Assembly (NCBI GenBank): GCA_963920575.1
Contig: OY986972.1
Span: 19,814,083 to 19,878,082, forward strand
DNA length: 64,000 bases
Direction: 5' to 3'
From: Narthecium ossifragum
Lineage: Eukaryota > Streptophyta > Magnoliopsida > Dioscoreales > Nartheciaceae
The notes below the pieces were generated by a model that was given only the letters and a program-made list of their open reading frames with translations, ran no database searches and was not told the origin of the DNA. Positions 35,301-48,800 of this stretch are shown in pieces. The position numbers and the translations under genes were made by a program. Positions within the stretch are counted from its first letter, which is position 1, and every line of letters begins with the position of its first letter.

Positions 35301-38300
35301 CTCCATCCGTAAATTTGAACCAGCAGCAGCAAGGTCAACTAAAGCCACTAAAGCATCTAGCTTCTCTTCAATGCTCAGATCCGAATATTCACCCTCCATC
35401 AACCCAAGCACCCACGCTTCGCCTGAGTAACTTTCATCAATTTCAGTATGCTCAGCCAACTTCTGAGTCTTCTTCCTATGCTTGCGCTTACAATTGACAA
35501 TCCTTCTTTCATTGGTAGCCAAATTGAACCCCTCTGAATCATCAGAATCTTCACTGCTACTGCTAGTGCTGGCATCACTAGTGTCGTCATCTACACTTCC
35601 TGAATCGTTACTTTCTGATTGAGAATCATCTCTTCCTTTAATGTGGGGATCAACACGGAGACGGTATGCAGAGGGTGCAATTTTTTCAAACAGTGTTATA
35701 TCACTGGAAAGAGTTGAGTGTATTGCCTGCTCCAGTTCTTCTATAGTGCTAGAATGCTCTAGTAAAACAATCTGAGAAAGATAACAGTCAAAAACTTGTC
35801 AATTACAAGCATGATGCTGAATGGGCACATAACATAGGCATAACTACTAGACATGATCACCCATACCTGAGAAGTTTTTGCCATCTCAGAAACCTTTAAT
35901 CCACTACTTCCTCGTTCGGATAAGATGCTAAACAGTTCTCCTTTCAGTGTACGAGGACGTAGACCATATTTTCCCATACGATTTTTCTCCTATAGAATGC
36001 CAAACATAGTGATCAGTTTCTTTAGGCTGTGATGATTAATACTAATGCATACAGATGAAAAATCAAAATAGAGAAATTTCCCACTCATGAAAGAGCGGGA
36101 CAATATAAAAGAAAAAATATTGCACCACTAAAGATCAAATTTGAAGAGAGAACTATTTTCCACCACTATTCTTACTTATGAAAAGGAGCGAGAGCGACCG
36201 AGCAAGAGGGAGGGAGGGAAGGAGGGGGAGTGTGTGTGTGAGAGAGAGAGAGAGAGCCAAGTTGAAAAGAGGAAAATAGTTTAATTGTTGGAAAACAATT
36301 CCAATAAATCAAGGATTCATCATCACATTACCTTGCTACAAATTTCTCTTCGCACTGTATTTTGTTTTGAACCAAAACCCGCCGCAACCAAAACCATACG
36401 CAATATTTCTGTCCATGTAAGAGGATTAAGAGACCGGCTCCAAAACTTCACATCAAATTCTTGTTGCTTTACCTAAAATATAGATCAACAAGAAGTTACT
36501 CCTATGTAACTATCTCTTGAAAAGAATGCCAATAGAAAGGGAAGTCACATAACTAACACACAAAGCTGGTTTCTCCAGTCAAATGTTAGGGAAGGGCATA
36601 GTACTGGATAGTGTATAGAAGGCACTGAGAACTGGCCATCATTACAACCATAAACAAAACAAGAAAATTGGAAAATGTGGCATTGAATTAATGGACAAAA
36701 ATATATAAATCATCAAACACAAAAACTGGTTTCACACCTGTAAAACAAAGGTTTAAATCGAAAACTAAAAAAAAACAATTGCTTCCCAAGATTCTCAAGG
36801 CAGTAAACAGAATTCATCATCTTGGTATTTTCTTGCAACTAAGTGCCTTCTTTCTTTACAAGTATTACACAAGTAGGAAATTTAAGATATGGCTTCTACA
36901 GCAAGGGAAAAACAAGTGTTAAGTAGAAGAAAAAAAAGGAACAAAACACATACGGTACATCCAGTAATAGGAGAATATGCATTCACTGCATTCTAAACTT
37001 ACAAAGTGCAAAAACCCCAGAAACCTGCAACTTTTAGAAGCTCGGTGAATAAATCCAGCAGCGATGTCCCTCTCTACATCTAACAGCAAAAGCTTTAGGA
37101 CGGCAATATGAATTTGACCCAATAACAAGGAGTCCTGGAATCAAAACAGGCATAGAATCGTACTAGAGATAAGGTAAGGTCATTTTAAAGAGCAGATGAA
37201 ACATTAAATTTCCACTATGCCAAAGCTGCAGAAAAATGAACCTTGTCATGAAATGCTTGGGCCAACTCATCGAGGGTGAAAGGCAATACATCAGCCAGTT
37301 GAACATGAGCATACAGGAAACGGAAAACCTGACAAGAAAATGGCTAGTTAATTGCAGCATGGTATACATATTCCAATTACAAAAATACACCGCTCTGGAT
37401 TACCACAATTACATCCATCAATTCACCAAGATATGGATATAATAACTCAAATACCACACTATCAGAATCATCTGGTTTTAACTCATGTTAGATCCGAAGG
37501 TCACCATAAGGAACAAGGAACTATAAACATCAACCGATGCAGTTCTTAAAGGATGACTAAGAAATTTGAAAGTTGCTCCAGCAAAAAATAATATGTTTCA
37601 TAATCTTTTTTCTGACACAAAACAAATTACAAAGAACAACAAATTTCACTCTAAATTAACTAAAACCAGCCTGAGACATTGTCAAAAAAAGCCTTTGAGA
37701 TATTATGATGCAAAAGAAAGGATATACTGTATGTACAACCGTTAAATATTTATCTCTAAATTTAACGTTTAATGTGTAATCCAACTCATATATATATATA
37801 TATATACACGAGGTGGGGGCCCATGCCACCTGGCATGGGTAAACCCCACCCTCCCTCCCTCTCTCTTTATAGGGTTACATCCGCCTCCTATCTAACACCA
37901 TGTGTGCAAAGATAGATGAATCATGATATATGAATGGGACAAAGGGGGGGACAAACCACCTTTCCTTATATAGAATATATATATATATACGTCAACCTTA
38001 TAAGGGAGAAAAGAAGTTGCGGTTATGCATTATTTCAATCTATTATACAAGCGACAAAAAAGGTTTCTGCCTAAACCCTGTTTAAATAACAGCATATCAG
38101 CATGAAGTATCAACTTCCCATGAAAATGTTCAATCTTTCCATTGATTCTCCGAGAAAGAGAGATTGTTCTCAAAATCCAGACGTATAATTTTTTTTTCAT
38201 ACTTTTAAAGCGAAGGGCAGTAAAACGAGGGCTTTCTTTGACAACAGACCTTAAACAACTTTTTCACAAGTTCTGGCGAAGAATCCCAAGGTCTTGTAGA

Positions 38301-41300
38301 CAAAGGCTGCTTCATCAGAACAAGCTGTGGAGGAAACCTGGATAGCAAATCTGAAAATATAGCATAGAATGTTACAGCACTTGTTTAGGCAGGATTCGTC
38401 TTCATGAAAAGCACAGAAGGAAGCAAACCTTTGCAAAGCGGACAGCCATTCCGTCTGGAAAGATGTGCAGAACATCTCAAGGGATTGGGTCCTGCCTGTA
38501 ACTCTGCTAATTCCAGCTCCTCATCATCTAACAAATTCACTAGTGCGCTTAATTGTTCCTTAATATTTTGTTCATCGAGTAAAAGTTTGCACTCTATAGG
38601 ATGGGATCTCTTCTGCTGCGCATTCTGAACCGATGGTACCTGCATCCAGTGCAATCACTTACTAATGTGAGTTTAACTCTTGAGACCCTTCTGCATACAT
38701 ACAAATAGATCATTTGAGCAGATTATGATCTACTTGCTGGTAAACATCAGTCAAAAGAAATCATCCTCGTGCTATATATTCCTGATGCCGGCTTTCAGTG
38801 GCCCATATTCAATTTTGCATCTGAGCATTTGTCAGAAGTTCATCAGGTATATTTGCATTCAAGGTACCGCATTGAATTTGATTTACCTTTCTTTTCTTCA
38901 TTTGAGACTTTCTCTTGTCCGTCAAATTCTTTTGCCATGTTTTTCGCTGCTGCAACGTCGGGAGAGAATATCATCAGTGCTTAAGGTGCTTACTGGCAAC
39001 ATAAGAAACCAAATGAAAGAAGATGGAAAAAAAATACCGGAACTAGTTTCCTTTGCTGCTGACTTTTAGACACCTGATATAACTGTTCCTTGGTGGAAGC
39101 ATTAGACCTGAAGGGCATCCAGGACGCTCTTCCATCCCCAAAAGATAAACTGGCTGGGACCTTTCTATTGCAAGGATTTGTTGCACGCCATACTGTCATT
39201 AATCCTTTCCCAATGCCATACTTCTTTGGAGAATTGTTCCTTCCATGGAAAGTACCAGGGTCCACATTGGGACACTCCAAGACCTATGGATAATAGATGT
39301 AAAGAGAATGAAAGGTTAATCGAAAGCAAAAAACATGAGTCAGTGCAAGAATGTTTGGCAATGCGCTTAACAGAGCCGAATAAAGAAGGTCGTAGTATTC
39401 ATATACTGACTAGATTGGACAAATCTAGATCATATCCAATTTCCACATGAAATATGTAAAATCATGAAAATGAAATAGAGCAACCTTCATAACTTCTACT
39501 GAGAAGAATATCTGTAAGTGTACACTGCCTATAATAAACCAAGTACTTCCCGCATAGCAAAATCAGGTTAAATACTAACGAAAATAAACATGGTTGTACG
39601 ATAAAATAGCATTCGCTTTTCTATATAGTATCTGTATACATGATGGTTAAGTCAAAACATAATGAAAACTGAACTTAGTGAAGCATTTCAACTTCAATTT
39701 AATTTCAACTACCTTTCTTCTCTTGGCAATTCTCTGGCTGTCTTGATAAGAGCAGATGATTTTGCAATCTGGATACATGCACATAACAACAAACAAAGTT
39801 AGAGGCAGAAGGCAGAAAGCAGAATCCAGCAAAAGGAGTATGTGAATCCGCAAATCAATCAGTCTAAATGTCTAATGATGCAAGTAGCCTCCAAACAAAC
39901 AAATTGTCATTGCAAAAGCCACTAGGGAAATTCCCAAAGATGACAAAAACTGGGAAATAGCAAACTAACAAGAACTTCAAATAGTATAGATCCTCATGTT
40001 TTGTTTTACTTTGCAGATTTAAGCACTTGAGTCGCCAATAATAACTATCTAGTCTCAGCGACCAAAACCAGAATGATCTAGAACCTACTAACTCAATAAG
40101 GAATATAGAATAGGAATGCAACATTGTACATTGCAAATTACTCTAGACCATGAATTTTAGCACCTTCAAAATAGCATTCTCCATTGAAATCTCACATTTC
40201 ATTAAAGGATTTTTGCCAGGATGAAATCTCACATTTCATTAAAGGATTTTTGCCAGGTTGCATGCAATTTCAAACTTACAAGTCAAGAGCATAATGAAGA
40301 AGCATATGATTGTCATGGAAATGCCAATACAGAAAATGTTACTCAACCAATTTTTATTTCATTGCACATTGGCTCAGTCACCGGTGTCTTATAAAGGGAC
40401 CACTTGTTCCATCACAATGTACGTAACAACCAACTATCCTTTGTTCACCTCCTATGCATACACATTTCAAGACTTTTTCATGCTAGTTCCAACTTTGATG
40501 TTGTCAGAAGGTCGCAAGAAAAGATAGCACATTTCTAAGAAGAAACATCAACCTTGGAGGAGGTTTCAAAGTAGACAGTGAGAGTATGTATGCTTCCTAG
40601 TGCTGTCCCCAGACACCAAACCAAAAAATGCAACTGCTATTGTGCAGCATGGCCTTAGCTTAGCTATGTGCATAGAATCTGTTTAACATGCATTCATATG
40701 CTGACCGAAAATGTTATTCAATAAGGAGTTATTGAGATTATTATTCTAAATATTTGTATTGGGGATTGCTCATAGTTCATTGACCATCCAAAATAGCATG
40801 ATAGAAAAGTGGACATACCATCACGACGTCCAAATGCATTCTTAGGAATGCAATCAAATTCAAAACCAAGAGGAGGGCCATCTTTGCGAAATATTCGCTT
40901 TAGAATGTAGTCCTTGGAGAATAAAACCTGTAACCTAGCAAGTTTCCTTTCTGCAAAATTTAGTCTTCCATTTGCACTAGTCTTCAGTTGATGTTTAAGA
41001 ACCTTCCTTGTAGCATTCTGGCGATTCCAGTCCATTGATCCTATGGAAGCTTTCTTCTTCAACCCCGCTGATCCTAAAGTAGGTGACATCTCATATCTTG
41101 TAGTATGGACTCCATTTTTCCGACATAAAACTTTCTTCTTTTTTCCCAACGCAAGCTGTCTGGTTTCCTTGCTGGCATACCTACGATTACTAGCATGTGC
41201 CCTGCTGTTCTCATCCGAGTGACCTGATCCTGGTTCGACTGCTCCATCATATCTAGCGTTACTCAGGCTTTTACTTGAACTCAGACCTGAATCGTTATCC

Positions 41301-41646
41301 TTAGTTGCTAGGCCCATACAACCGCCTGCAGTGTTCTGTCTACCAGAAACAAGAACTCCTTCATCCCTTCTCTCTTTCCTTCTTCTCTCTACAAACCATG
41401 TACGGATCTGTTTGTATGCCAACTCAAGGGAAGCAGCATACTCTTGCATTGCCTTCTGCTGTGGATATTTCTCCTCTGCATTGGATAATACAGTGAATAG
41501 GAAACAAGCATGCAACCAAGCTAATACTCATTGAGAAAGAAGAGACCATTAGTACCTGAGTACAATCTTTCCAATGTTTGCTGCTGGAATGGAGTTTTCC
41601 TCTTTGATCCATTATCTTTTTTTGTGTTGCTGTCATCACTGCCCAT
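32318..41646 (-). CDS. Homeobox-DDT domain protein, RLT3-like, 1273 aa
   Basis: Fifteen coding exons join in frame: 41646-41556, 41475-40819, 39768-39713, 39283-39038, 38639-38429, 38350-38250, 37328-37242, 37134-37003, 36472-36332, 35989-35867, 35771-35301, 34440-34015, 33724-33092, 32907-32803, 32659-32318, all with GT-AG introns. Domains in order: a homeodomain at about residues 16-72 with divergent helix 3 (QIRTWFVERRRKERR); a DDT domain at about 440-500 (FLYAHVQLADVLPFTLDELA); the FWSRSLNPLTWTEILR block at about 535; a HARE-HTH at about 578-640 (GKYGLRPRTLKGELFSIL); an acidic Ser/Asp stretch; a WHIM segment near 750; a WSD-type DRRYNSYWLF…GHWEVIDT at 870-912; and a Cys-rich C-x2-C motif near 1065-1105. 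RLT proteins are nuclear partners of ISWI remodelers CHR11/CHR17 and restrain the vegetative-to-reproductive transition. RLT3 rather than RLT1/2 is inferred. The last residues after KRIAS read into low-complexity sequence, so the C-terminus is uncertain. Confidence 0.9.
37789..37993. repeat. TA-flanked insertion in an intron of the homeobox-DDT gene
   Basis: A 200-bp block between two (TA)n tracts contains GGCCCATGCCACCTGGCATG and GGGTAAACCCCACC. It is related in inverted orientation to 25660-25690 (GTGGTTACCCGTGCCATG). It is probably a small MITE; exact ends are hidden in the TA tracts. Confidence 0.4.
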
Positions 41647-42965
41647 CAATCCAGAACTAGCCTGAAGTAGACAGCATACGGGGAAAGCTCAGAACATGAG
41701 GGTGACAGTGAGATGCAACAAGCCATTAGAAGAATCAATCTTAGGGTGCATCAAGCAATGAAAATTTATAAAACTCACCATATGGAAAATGAAATTTAGA
41801 AACCAGAAGTGGTGCTCAATAAGAAACTGTCCTCCTTCGATTTAATCACAAGCAGGGAACTCCAAACAAGAGCAAAAAAAAGTAACTATACACTAGCTAA
41901 GCACCATAACTGATCACCATATGAAATGCTTACGGACTACTCTAACTCCATAAGCATCTGCTCCATATTGTCCCATAAAAACATATCATAACTACTTGTT
42001 TCTTATTTATTGGAAGCCATAAAGATTTGTAAAACCTAATAAACAAATATTAAATAAACTAAAATTTCAAAGCTGTCCCCTTTACTTTCCTTCAGTAAAA
42101 TTCAAGGATAAGCATTTTCAAACTCACATAAGATGTGATTATAATCTCAAGTAGCAAAGGTCAACATTCTTGTGCAGAAAGGACTTCTACTTTCTTATGC
42201 TCAAGCGCGCATCACAGATCAATATAAGCCACTTGTCGCAAAAAGAAAATTAGAAGATAAAGAACTTTGACACCCTCACTCTGACCGGCAATTTGCTCAA
42301 GGACAATCACCTGTCACCATTAAAATGTTTAATTCCATGAATTCAGAATCAAGCTATCCAACACAGGAGGTTATACACAGTACTCAAGAACACATAACAG
42401 AATTTCTCGACAGAGAAAACATCAATCCTCTGGACAAAAGAGAAAAGTGCACAGAATACTTCCATAAAAAAAGCGCAGCAACAAACTTAAGATCAGTAAG
42501 AAAACATTGGATGTGGAAATCGAGCCATCTTCGCATAACATTTCCAATGAAGCATAGTTCTTGGACTTCAATTTGATATAGGATGCCACAAAAGCCTCGG
42601 GAATTACAGAATCTTTTCGCAATCACAGAGCCCTACAGCTACAAACACGTAACAATCTGTTCGAGTGTCCAATGACTTCATGTTCCACCAAGAATCCGAT
42701 TCAATTTATTCCCCCCAGAAGCCGCCCAAAATAAGACAAACTAAAAGCGCAGATATCAGCATAAAACCCAAGAACCACTCTTTCTACAACATCCATTTCT
42801 TTTCTTCAAGAAAACAAACTCCGCGACCATTCCACCACTGAAACACAAACCCACACAACAAAACCATATCCAAACTCTCAAAACGCCACATTTCCACCAA
42901 ATCCCCAATCAAACACTCATCAAAACGCCATCTCCCACCAAATTAAGCATCCAAGAACCCATTAC

Positions 42966-43140
42966 CTGGCAGATAGTGGAAACGCGAGCTTATATCCAGC
43001 GGGCCACTCCCACTCAAAAGAGCTCCCTCAACTCGGAGCTCTCCAATGGCGATGGGACCATTTCAAGGGTTCCTGTCTGGAGATTAGAGCAAACGAGTAG
43101 CGAAGAGGCGACGAGTGTGCGAGAAGAGGGTTGAAGAACC
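42966..43140 (-). promoter_or_regulatory. 5' untranslated exon of the homeobox-DDT gene with a 15-codon upstream ORF
   Basis: A non-coding first exon is inferred from a donor ATCTGCCAG|GTAATG at 42966/42965 that matches the acceptor TACTTCAG|GCTAG at 41662/41661, 15 bases before the main ATG. It contains an upstream ORF at 43061-43014 (MVPSPLESSELRELF, then stop) in weak-to-moderate context (GAAATGG). Such uORFs often reduce translation of the main frame. The transcript start is not known; the 43140 limit is an estimate. Confidence 0.55.
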
Positions 43141-43509
43141 CTTATATATATCTTCGCGATATGATCATATATGAGGACATCCCACCATCTGTCTTTCTTA
43201 GCCTCCCAAACCCAAAACCCTACTCTATTTTGCCTTTTTTTTTTAACTTAAACCCCTGCGATAAATATCTACTGGATAGCAAGACTAATTACCCCTGGAG
43301 TTCATGGATATAACGTCCATTTGCCACTGGTCGTTGGGCTATTTGCAGCCGTCCGATGGGATGCTCATTTGGGAATGGTGCGGATAGCCGCACTCTGCCG
43401 GCGGGAAAGTAGCTGTATGATTTTGTGTTGAGATTCGTGTTTTAGATCAGAAGATCGATCGAAAGGGTGAAAAACCATCCGTGCAGTGCGAGTGTTCTAT
43501 CATTTTTTA
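43141..43509. other. Upstream region of the homeobox-DDT gene
   Basis: Contains TATATAT near 43143-43150 and a T run at 43226-43244. This is the likely promoter of the minus-strand gene. No other gene is seen. Confidence 0.4.
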
Positions 43510-43784
43510 AGGGTCCGTTTGGTTGGTATGCATCATGCCGCACGATGCACCATGATTCATGATCATGTGTTTGGTTCACCATGCATCAACTAATGCATGC
43601 ATCGTGTGATGCATTCCTGAGACCAAATCAGGAACATCTTCTATACACATCGTGAACATATTAAAATATATTCAATAAAATTATGTAAATATTATTTTAA
43701 TCTCAATAAAGTCATTATATTATTTTAATCTCAATAATATATATATAATCTCAATATTATTTTAATCTCAATAATATATATATA
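43510..43784. mobile_element. PIF/Harbinger-like MITE, left part
   Basis: It begins AGGGTCCGTTTGGTTGG, next to TTA (43507-43509). The matching inverted end is at 53313-53329, followed by TTA (53330-53332). A 3-bp TTA duplication and GGGTCCGTTTGG-type ends fit PIF/Harbinger MITEs. The interior has GCATCATGC/GCATGATGC palindromes and three copies of ATTATTTTAATCTCAATA with TA runs, where the viral insertion begins. Confidence 0.6.
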
Positions 43785-43859
43785 CCGAGGAGGAAGAGGT
43801 AGGGGTAATACCCCAAATGCCTCAGACTTATGGAAACAGTTGGCGAACCATTCGCAGAA

Positions 43860-45593
43860 GAAGTAATACTTCCTACTAGAAGGAAGAGGTACCCAATAAG
43901 GGGGGTCATTCATGTGCATGGAACCCTGCAAAAATTCACGAATAAGAAAATCAGGAAGAACATTATGTTTGCTTTTAATAAATTTGATTTGAAAATTGAA
44001 GATTGCTAATTCATCCTGCCATCGAGCAAAAATTTGTTAAGAAGTGAGGTTTTTAACATCCTTCTCTATGACACTCTTGGCAGAGCTACAATCAATGCGA
44101 AGAAGGAATGGTTGATTAAGAAGATCATCTTGAAATTTATACAAACATTTAATAATTGATAACATCTCCTCTTTTATTGTGGAATAATTGAATTGAGTGG
44201 GATTTCATTTCCCAGACGTATAACGTACTAACTCTTCTTTAGAGTCAACACATTCTTGTTTCAGGATACCACCATAGCCAATATTACTGGCGTCGGTTTC
44301 AACAATTTTCTTATAGACTGGATTAGTCAGATGCGTGCAAGGAAGGTTTTGAACTTTACACTTTATTAGTCTAACACCACTAGTATGTGCTTCTGTCCAA
44401 TAAGAATGATTTTTCTTTAACCTATTGTAAAGAAGAGTTGTGTCTTTCACCCAATCTTTAAAATAGTCGGACACATAATTTAAGGCTCCAAATAACCTTT
44501 GTAATTGATTCGTATATGTGATGATATCAGGGAATTTAGAAGCGAATTCAATGCTTCTATCAATGGGGACTATAGTTCCTCTGCCAATACCATGGCCTAA
44601 AAATCTAATTTCTGTTTGAAATAATTTCATTTGAAGGGCAGATATTACTAACCTATTTTTGATGACTAAGTGTCAAAAAACATCTAAATATTTAACACGT
44701 TGATCAATATTATCAAAAAATATTAGTATGTCATCTATATCTGACAAAATGAAATTTGTTTAAGGAATGAACATTTATGATATTTTGAAATCCTGAAGGA
44801 GCATTCTTCATACCAAAGGGCATTATATTCCATTCGTAATGGGCAAAGGGGATAGTGAAAGCCATTTTATAACGATCCTTATCAGTAATTTGAATCTGCC
44901 AATAACCATATCTAAGGTCAAATTTAAAAAATATTTTTACTTTATAAGTCCTATTAAGCAAGTCCCTTTAGTTAGGGATAAGATATCTTATCCACTTAAG
45001 CACCCTATTGAGGGGCTTATAGTTTATTACTAAGCAAGGAACTCCTCATTTTCGTTCAGCAGCATTATTAACATAGAATGTTGTACAACTCCATGCGGAG
45101 TAAGATTTTCGAATCAATTTCTTCTCTATAAGAGAAATAATTTCTTTTTTACATAAATCAAGATATTCTTGATTCATCTGGCACGGACGTGCTCTAGTTG
45201 GAATATTCATTTCTTCAAAGGAATCTTCGTAAGGCAGTTCTACTATGTGCTTCTTACGATCCCAAAGAAAATTAGGGATTGCTCCACCCACAAAAGACTG
45301 AAACTGCTTATCAATGTGATCTATAAGATCTTTGATAGCAAGTTTCTTTAATTGTTCCTCAATTTGATCAGAAGAAATTTTTCCATAAGAAAAATTATTT
45401 GATTTTCTTTCAGAAGAATATCTTTGACCTCATTAAGGATTTTTGTATGAGGTTCAGTTATAAACTGTAAGGCAATAGGTTCTCCTTTGTATCTGGCATT
45501 AATTCCAGAAGAGTCAACCCTTTCCAAAGGCATAATATTATGCAGGGAAGGTGTACCCAAAATGATATGTTGTGAAAGTTTTTTTACTAACAC
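43860..45593 (-). pseudogene. Pararetroviral reverse transcriptase / RNase H, degraded
   Basis: Recognisable blocks in order on the minus strand are: an ILGTP block of the protease end (about 45550); an RT N-terminal block with WSCTTFYVNNAAE (about 45070); FFKFDLRYGYWQIQI and MPFGMKNAPSGFQ (about 44930-44790); a DIDD sequence where Y-I/V-D-D is expected (about 44730); the FLGHGI block (about 44600); and RNase H-like sequence with VETDAS (about 44260) running to about 43880. Frames change at least three times and stops intervene, so no functional enzyme can be made. Family assignment rests on the order and wording of these motifs. Confidence 0.75.
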
Positions 45594-48500
45594 AAAACGG
45601 GTTGGTATACAAGTTCATTGTATACAAATATAAGCTTTTGGAAGTTTGTAATTAACTTCCAATTTATCACCACCTGCACCACTTAGGGCTTGAGTGGTCT
45701 TGTTACGCCCCGACCCAGAAAACCCATCCAGATCGAGGCATGAGCCACCTAAACATGTTTACATCATCAATAAACACACAAGCATATAATGATTTTCACA
45801 TCTAATTTGAACAATATGATCCTCCAGTTCATAACAAAATCGACATAGTCTCCTTTATAATTACAACACAAGGAACCTGTTCATTTTACAATTTCAAGTT
45901 AAGCAATGGCACCATTATAAATAACTAATTATTACATTTCTCAAATGTCTACATAAATAATATGACAACATTTCTCAAATATAATTAAATTAATAATCAT
46001 ACAATTCTGTTCTCAAATATTTCAGATTATACTCCAATTTATACATCACTGATTAAAACTGTAAATTAACTGTAGAAGAACTCCTCAAAGATCCAAGCCC
46101 TCGATCACCTTGAAATATCGCGCCATCTTCTAGAAGAACACCTGAAAGAAGAAACTGCATCGACCTGCATCGCCGATGCAGCCCAAGTAGGGTGAGCAAT
46201 AATGCCCAGTAAGGTTCTACTCTACGTCACACTCAAGGAAGGGGAAACCATAATAGTATTGTCCTTCATCCCAAGTCTAAGGTGTCACTGGAAGCATCAC
46301 ACCTCATCGATCCAGAATGGGCCCCTACATAGGGTCACCCTCACCCAAGAAGTCAAACAAGGAGGACGGTCAACACGAGCCCGGACCCAGGGTCGGTGCA
46401 TCGCCGCTGCACTCACCGCCGGAGCTCTCACCGTACACCACCCCTTGTACGGGGACATACGTCATGGACATCGATATCCACACTTAGGCCCTTGGGACAA
46501 ACAGACAATACGACCTCTATTCATCAATCACAATAGAATATTCAAGTCCGATTACCTAATAATCCTCGAATGATACCAAATATAATCATTGATGACAATC
46601 TCGTCCTAATCCTCGACTAACCAAACCCCGGTCCTAGGGCTAGATCCAAGAACCCCGGATTGACGATTGAATCCATCGCCTACCACCTATCCTTAATGCT
46701 TCTAATGCAATCAAGATGCATGCAATGCTCAGGCACAGAGATACAGAAATATAAGCATGCAATAATATGACATCACAACATACAAGGCTAGGCGTAGCCT
46801 ACAGCTTGCCAAAGGGTGAACATAGCAAGGGGTCTAAAGCAGCAGAGATCTATCTAGCAAAACAATTATAACAAACACTCAACATATCAAAATCCGGCAT
46901 TACAATCGCGTCCGCAACCGTCAACCACAATTTCTACAACGGGATACAACCCCGGCCAAACAAATACACAACCGTTACAAAACACATTAATCAGGGCACA
47001 CCCTCGGCCCAATCAATTATCTAAACATCCCAAGGGGCATAACTCCCTTGGTTCAACCACGAGCCCCACACGGGCTTAACTACACAAATGTATGCAATAC
47101 ATGTATAGATAGCATTCTACCAAAAATTACATGGATACTAAGCATACTTCATAATCAATTACTAATTAAGCTTGAAGATTAGCAACTTAAATAACCGTGT
47201 AGAAAACGAGGGATTGATCTCCCAAAACCTATCGAATCACATCTGTATCTAATGTACACTGCTAAGAACATCAATTCATGGTAGTAGATGAATTAGACAA
47301 GTCACAATTGATTAGTCATGCTTTAGTTATATACAGTCGACATGATTAGGGTGTAACCTAGGTTTCACTATGTCCGTTCGATTAATATGAAACTTGATAT
47401 GCACGTTCATTGCTAGCTTCCAAAACATCTACCCGAAATTCGACTCGAACGGATAAACGGAAATAGATGAAAACCACGTATTTCGGCTTTCGGCCAAAAA
47501 TGCGAAAAGAGACATAAATACCTCAAAAACCTCTCCAATCAAAGCCAAAACTCCTAAAACAATCCTAATTAACCTTGGGGATAAGTTACACGAGGATCAG
47601 GTTGAACAAAGGTCGAAATTCAATTAAATTAGCTAACTAATTTCTTAATTTCAGTTTCGCAGCAGTTCCATAGAAAATTTATCAAAATTCGTATATAAAT
47701 CCAAAAATCATGAAATCAGCGAAAATTGAAAGTAAATTCGATGATCTACAACTTTCATCTTGAAAGTTACCCGAGACCATGCTCACACAGCTCAGAAATC
47801 AAGATTTAACCCGACTGTTCATCGAAGAACAGAGCATCCATGAAAATCCGGGAAAAACTTCCAAAAATCCAGATAAAACTCAAATCAAATCGCATGAAGC
47901 TTCAATCAGTCACTAAGCATGCTCTAAGGAACTAATTAGCACAATGAAAACAACAAACAATCAAACCAAACCCTAGATTTAGCTTAACCCAAAAATTTAG
48001 GTAGAAACCCCTACCTTAAACGCTAATCCAAGCTTCAATCCTTGCTAATCCTCCGTGATTCGCCGTCCTATGGCGTCGTCACCGTCTCCAGCTCGCTGGA
48101 GAGCCGCCGGAGTCCTCCCACGACCACAGCCGTCATCGGAGAAGGAAGAGAGGCAGCCGCGGGAGAGAGAAAGGGAAGGAAGGAGAAGCTCCTCGCCGTC
48201 GCCTCCAAGTCGCTGGGGAAGGAAAGAGGGTTGCCGTGGGAGAGAGAAGGGAAGGAAGGAGGAGGGGGTAGGGCACGGGGAAGGCAGGTGAAGGGAGAGG
48301 AAAAAGAGAAGAAAAAAGGAAAAGAAAAAGAGAGAGAAAAGGGTTAAGCCACTTAAGTGGCTTAGCCGGTTCAGACGAGCCAACTGATCGGACTGAATCC
48401 GATTTGACTCCAAATTACGATCTCGTCGCAATCTCGTCCGGATCTGACGATCACGAACGCTCCTACTGATTCTAAACAATCACGTACATCAATCAAGGAT

Positions 48501-48800
48501 GTGTGTGCACTACGTGGGTGTGAAACTGATCACCAGGGCGCAATTTTACCAAATTGCCCCTGGGGTCCAAAAGCAGCGATGCGATCAACCGATCGCAAAC
48601 CAAGGCCAACCGAGCCAAACCACAAAACCAGACCCTCGACCCGACGCGGTTGGACCAGGTTAGAGGAGCGGGTCCTCACAGGTCTTTTCAAAATACTTGA
48701 AAGGTACTATTCCTTCACGAATGCAATTGAGATCAGCACCACTATCAATAAGTGCTATCAGATGTGGTATAATCACTTGTTCATAAATAACTAAAGTTAT
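45594..48800 (-). pseudogene. Pararetroviral aspartic protease, split by a solo LTR
   Basis: The active-site block ALIDSGADLNCI lies at about 48760-48725 on the minus strand. The rest of the protease (LSGAGGDKLEVNYKLP) lies at about 45690-45640, on the other side of the solo LTR at 45701-48680. A stop codon occurs just before the DSGA block, where Trp is usual, and another after the ICIQ segment. The Asp-Ser-Gly catalytic triad itself is intact. Confidence 0.65.
45701..48680 (-). mobile_element. Solo LTR, chromovirus (Tekay/Del-like), 2980 bp, TSD GGTCT
   Basis: On the minus strand it starts TGTGAGGACCCGCTCC (48680) and ends GGGTCGGGGCGTAACA (45701). It is flanked by perfect 5-bp repeats GGTCT (45696-45700 and 48681-48685). 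There is no PBS, coding domain or polypurine tract. Open frames inside, such as 46202-46573 and 48042-48479, come from GC-rich or purine-rich composition and are not called. Confidence 0.85.

Noticed and set aside
46202..46573. A 123-codon plus-strand frame
   Set aside because: Inside a solo LTR on the opposite strand to the element, with no motif.
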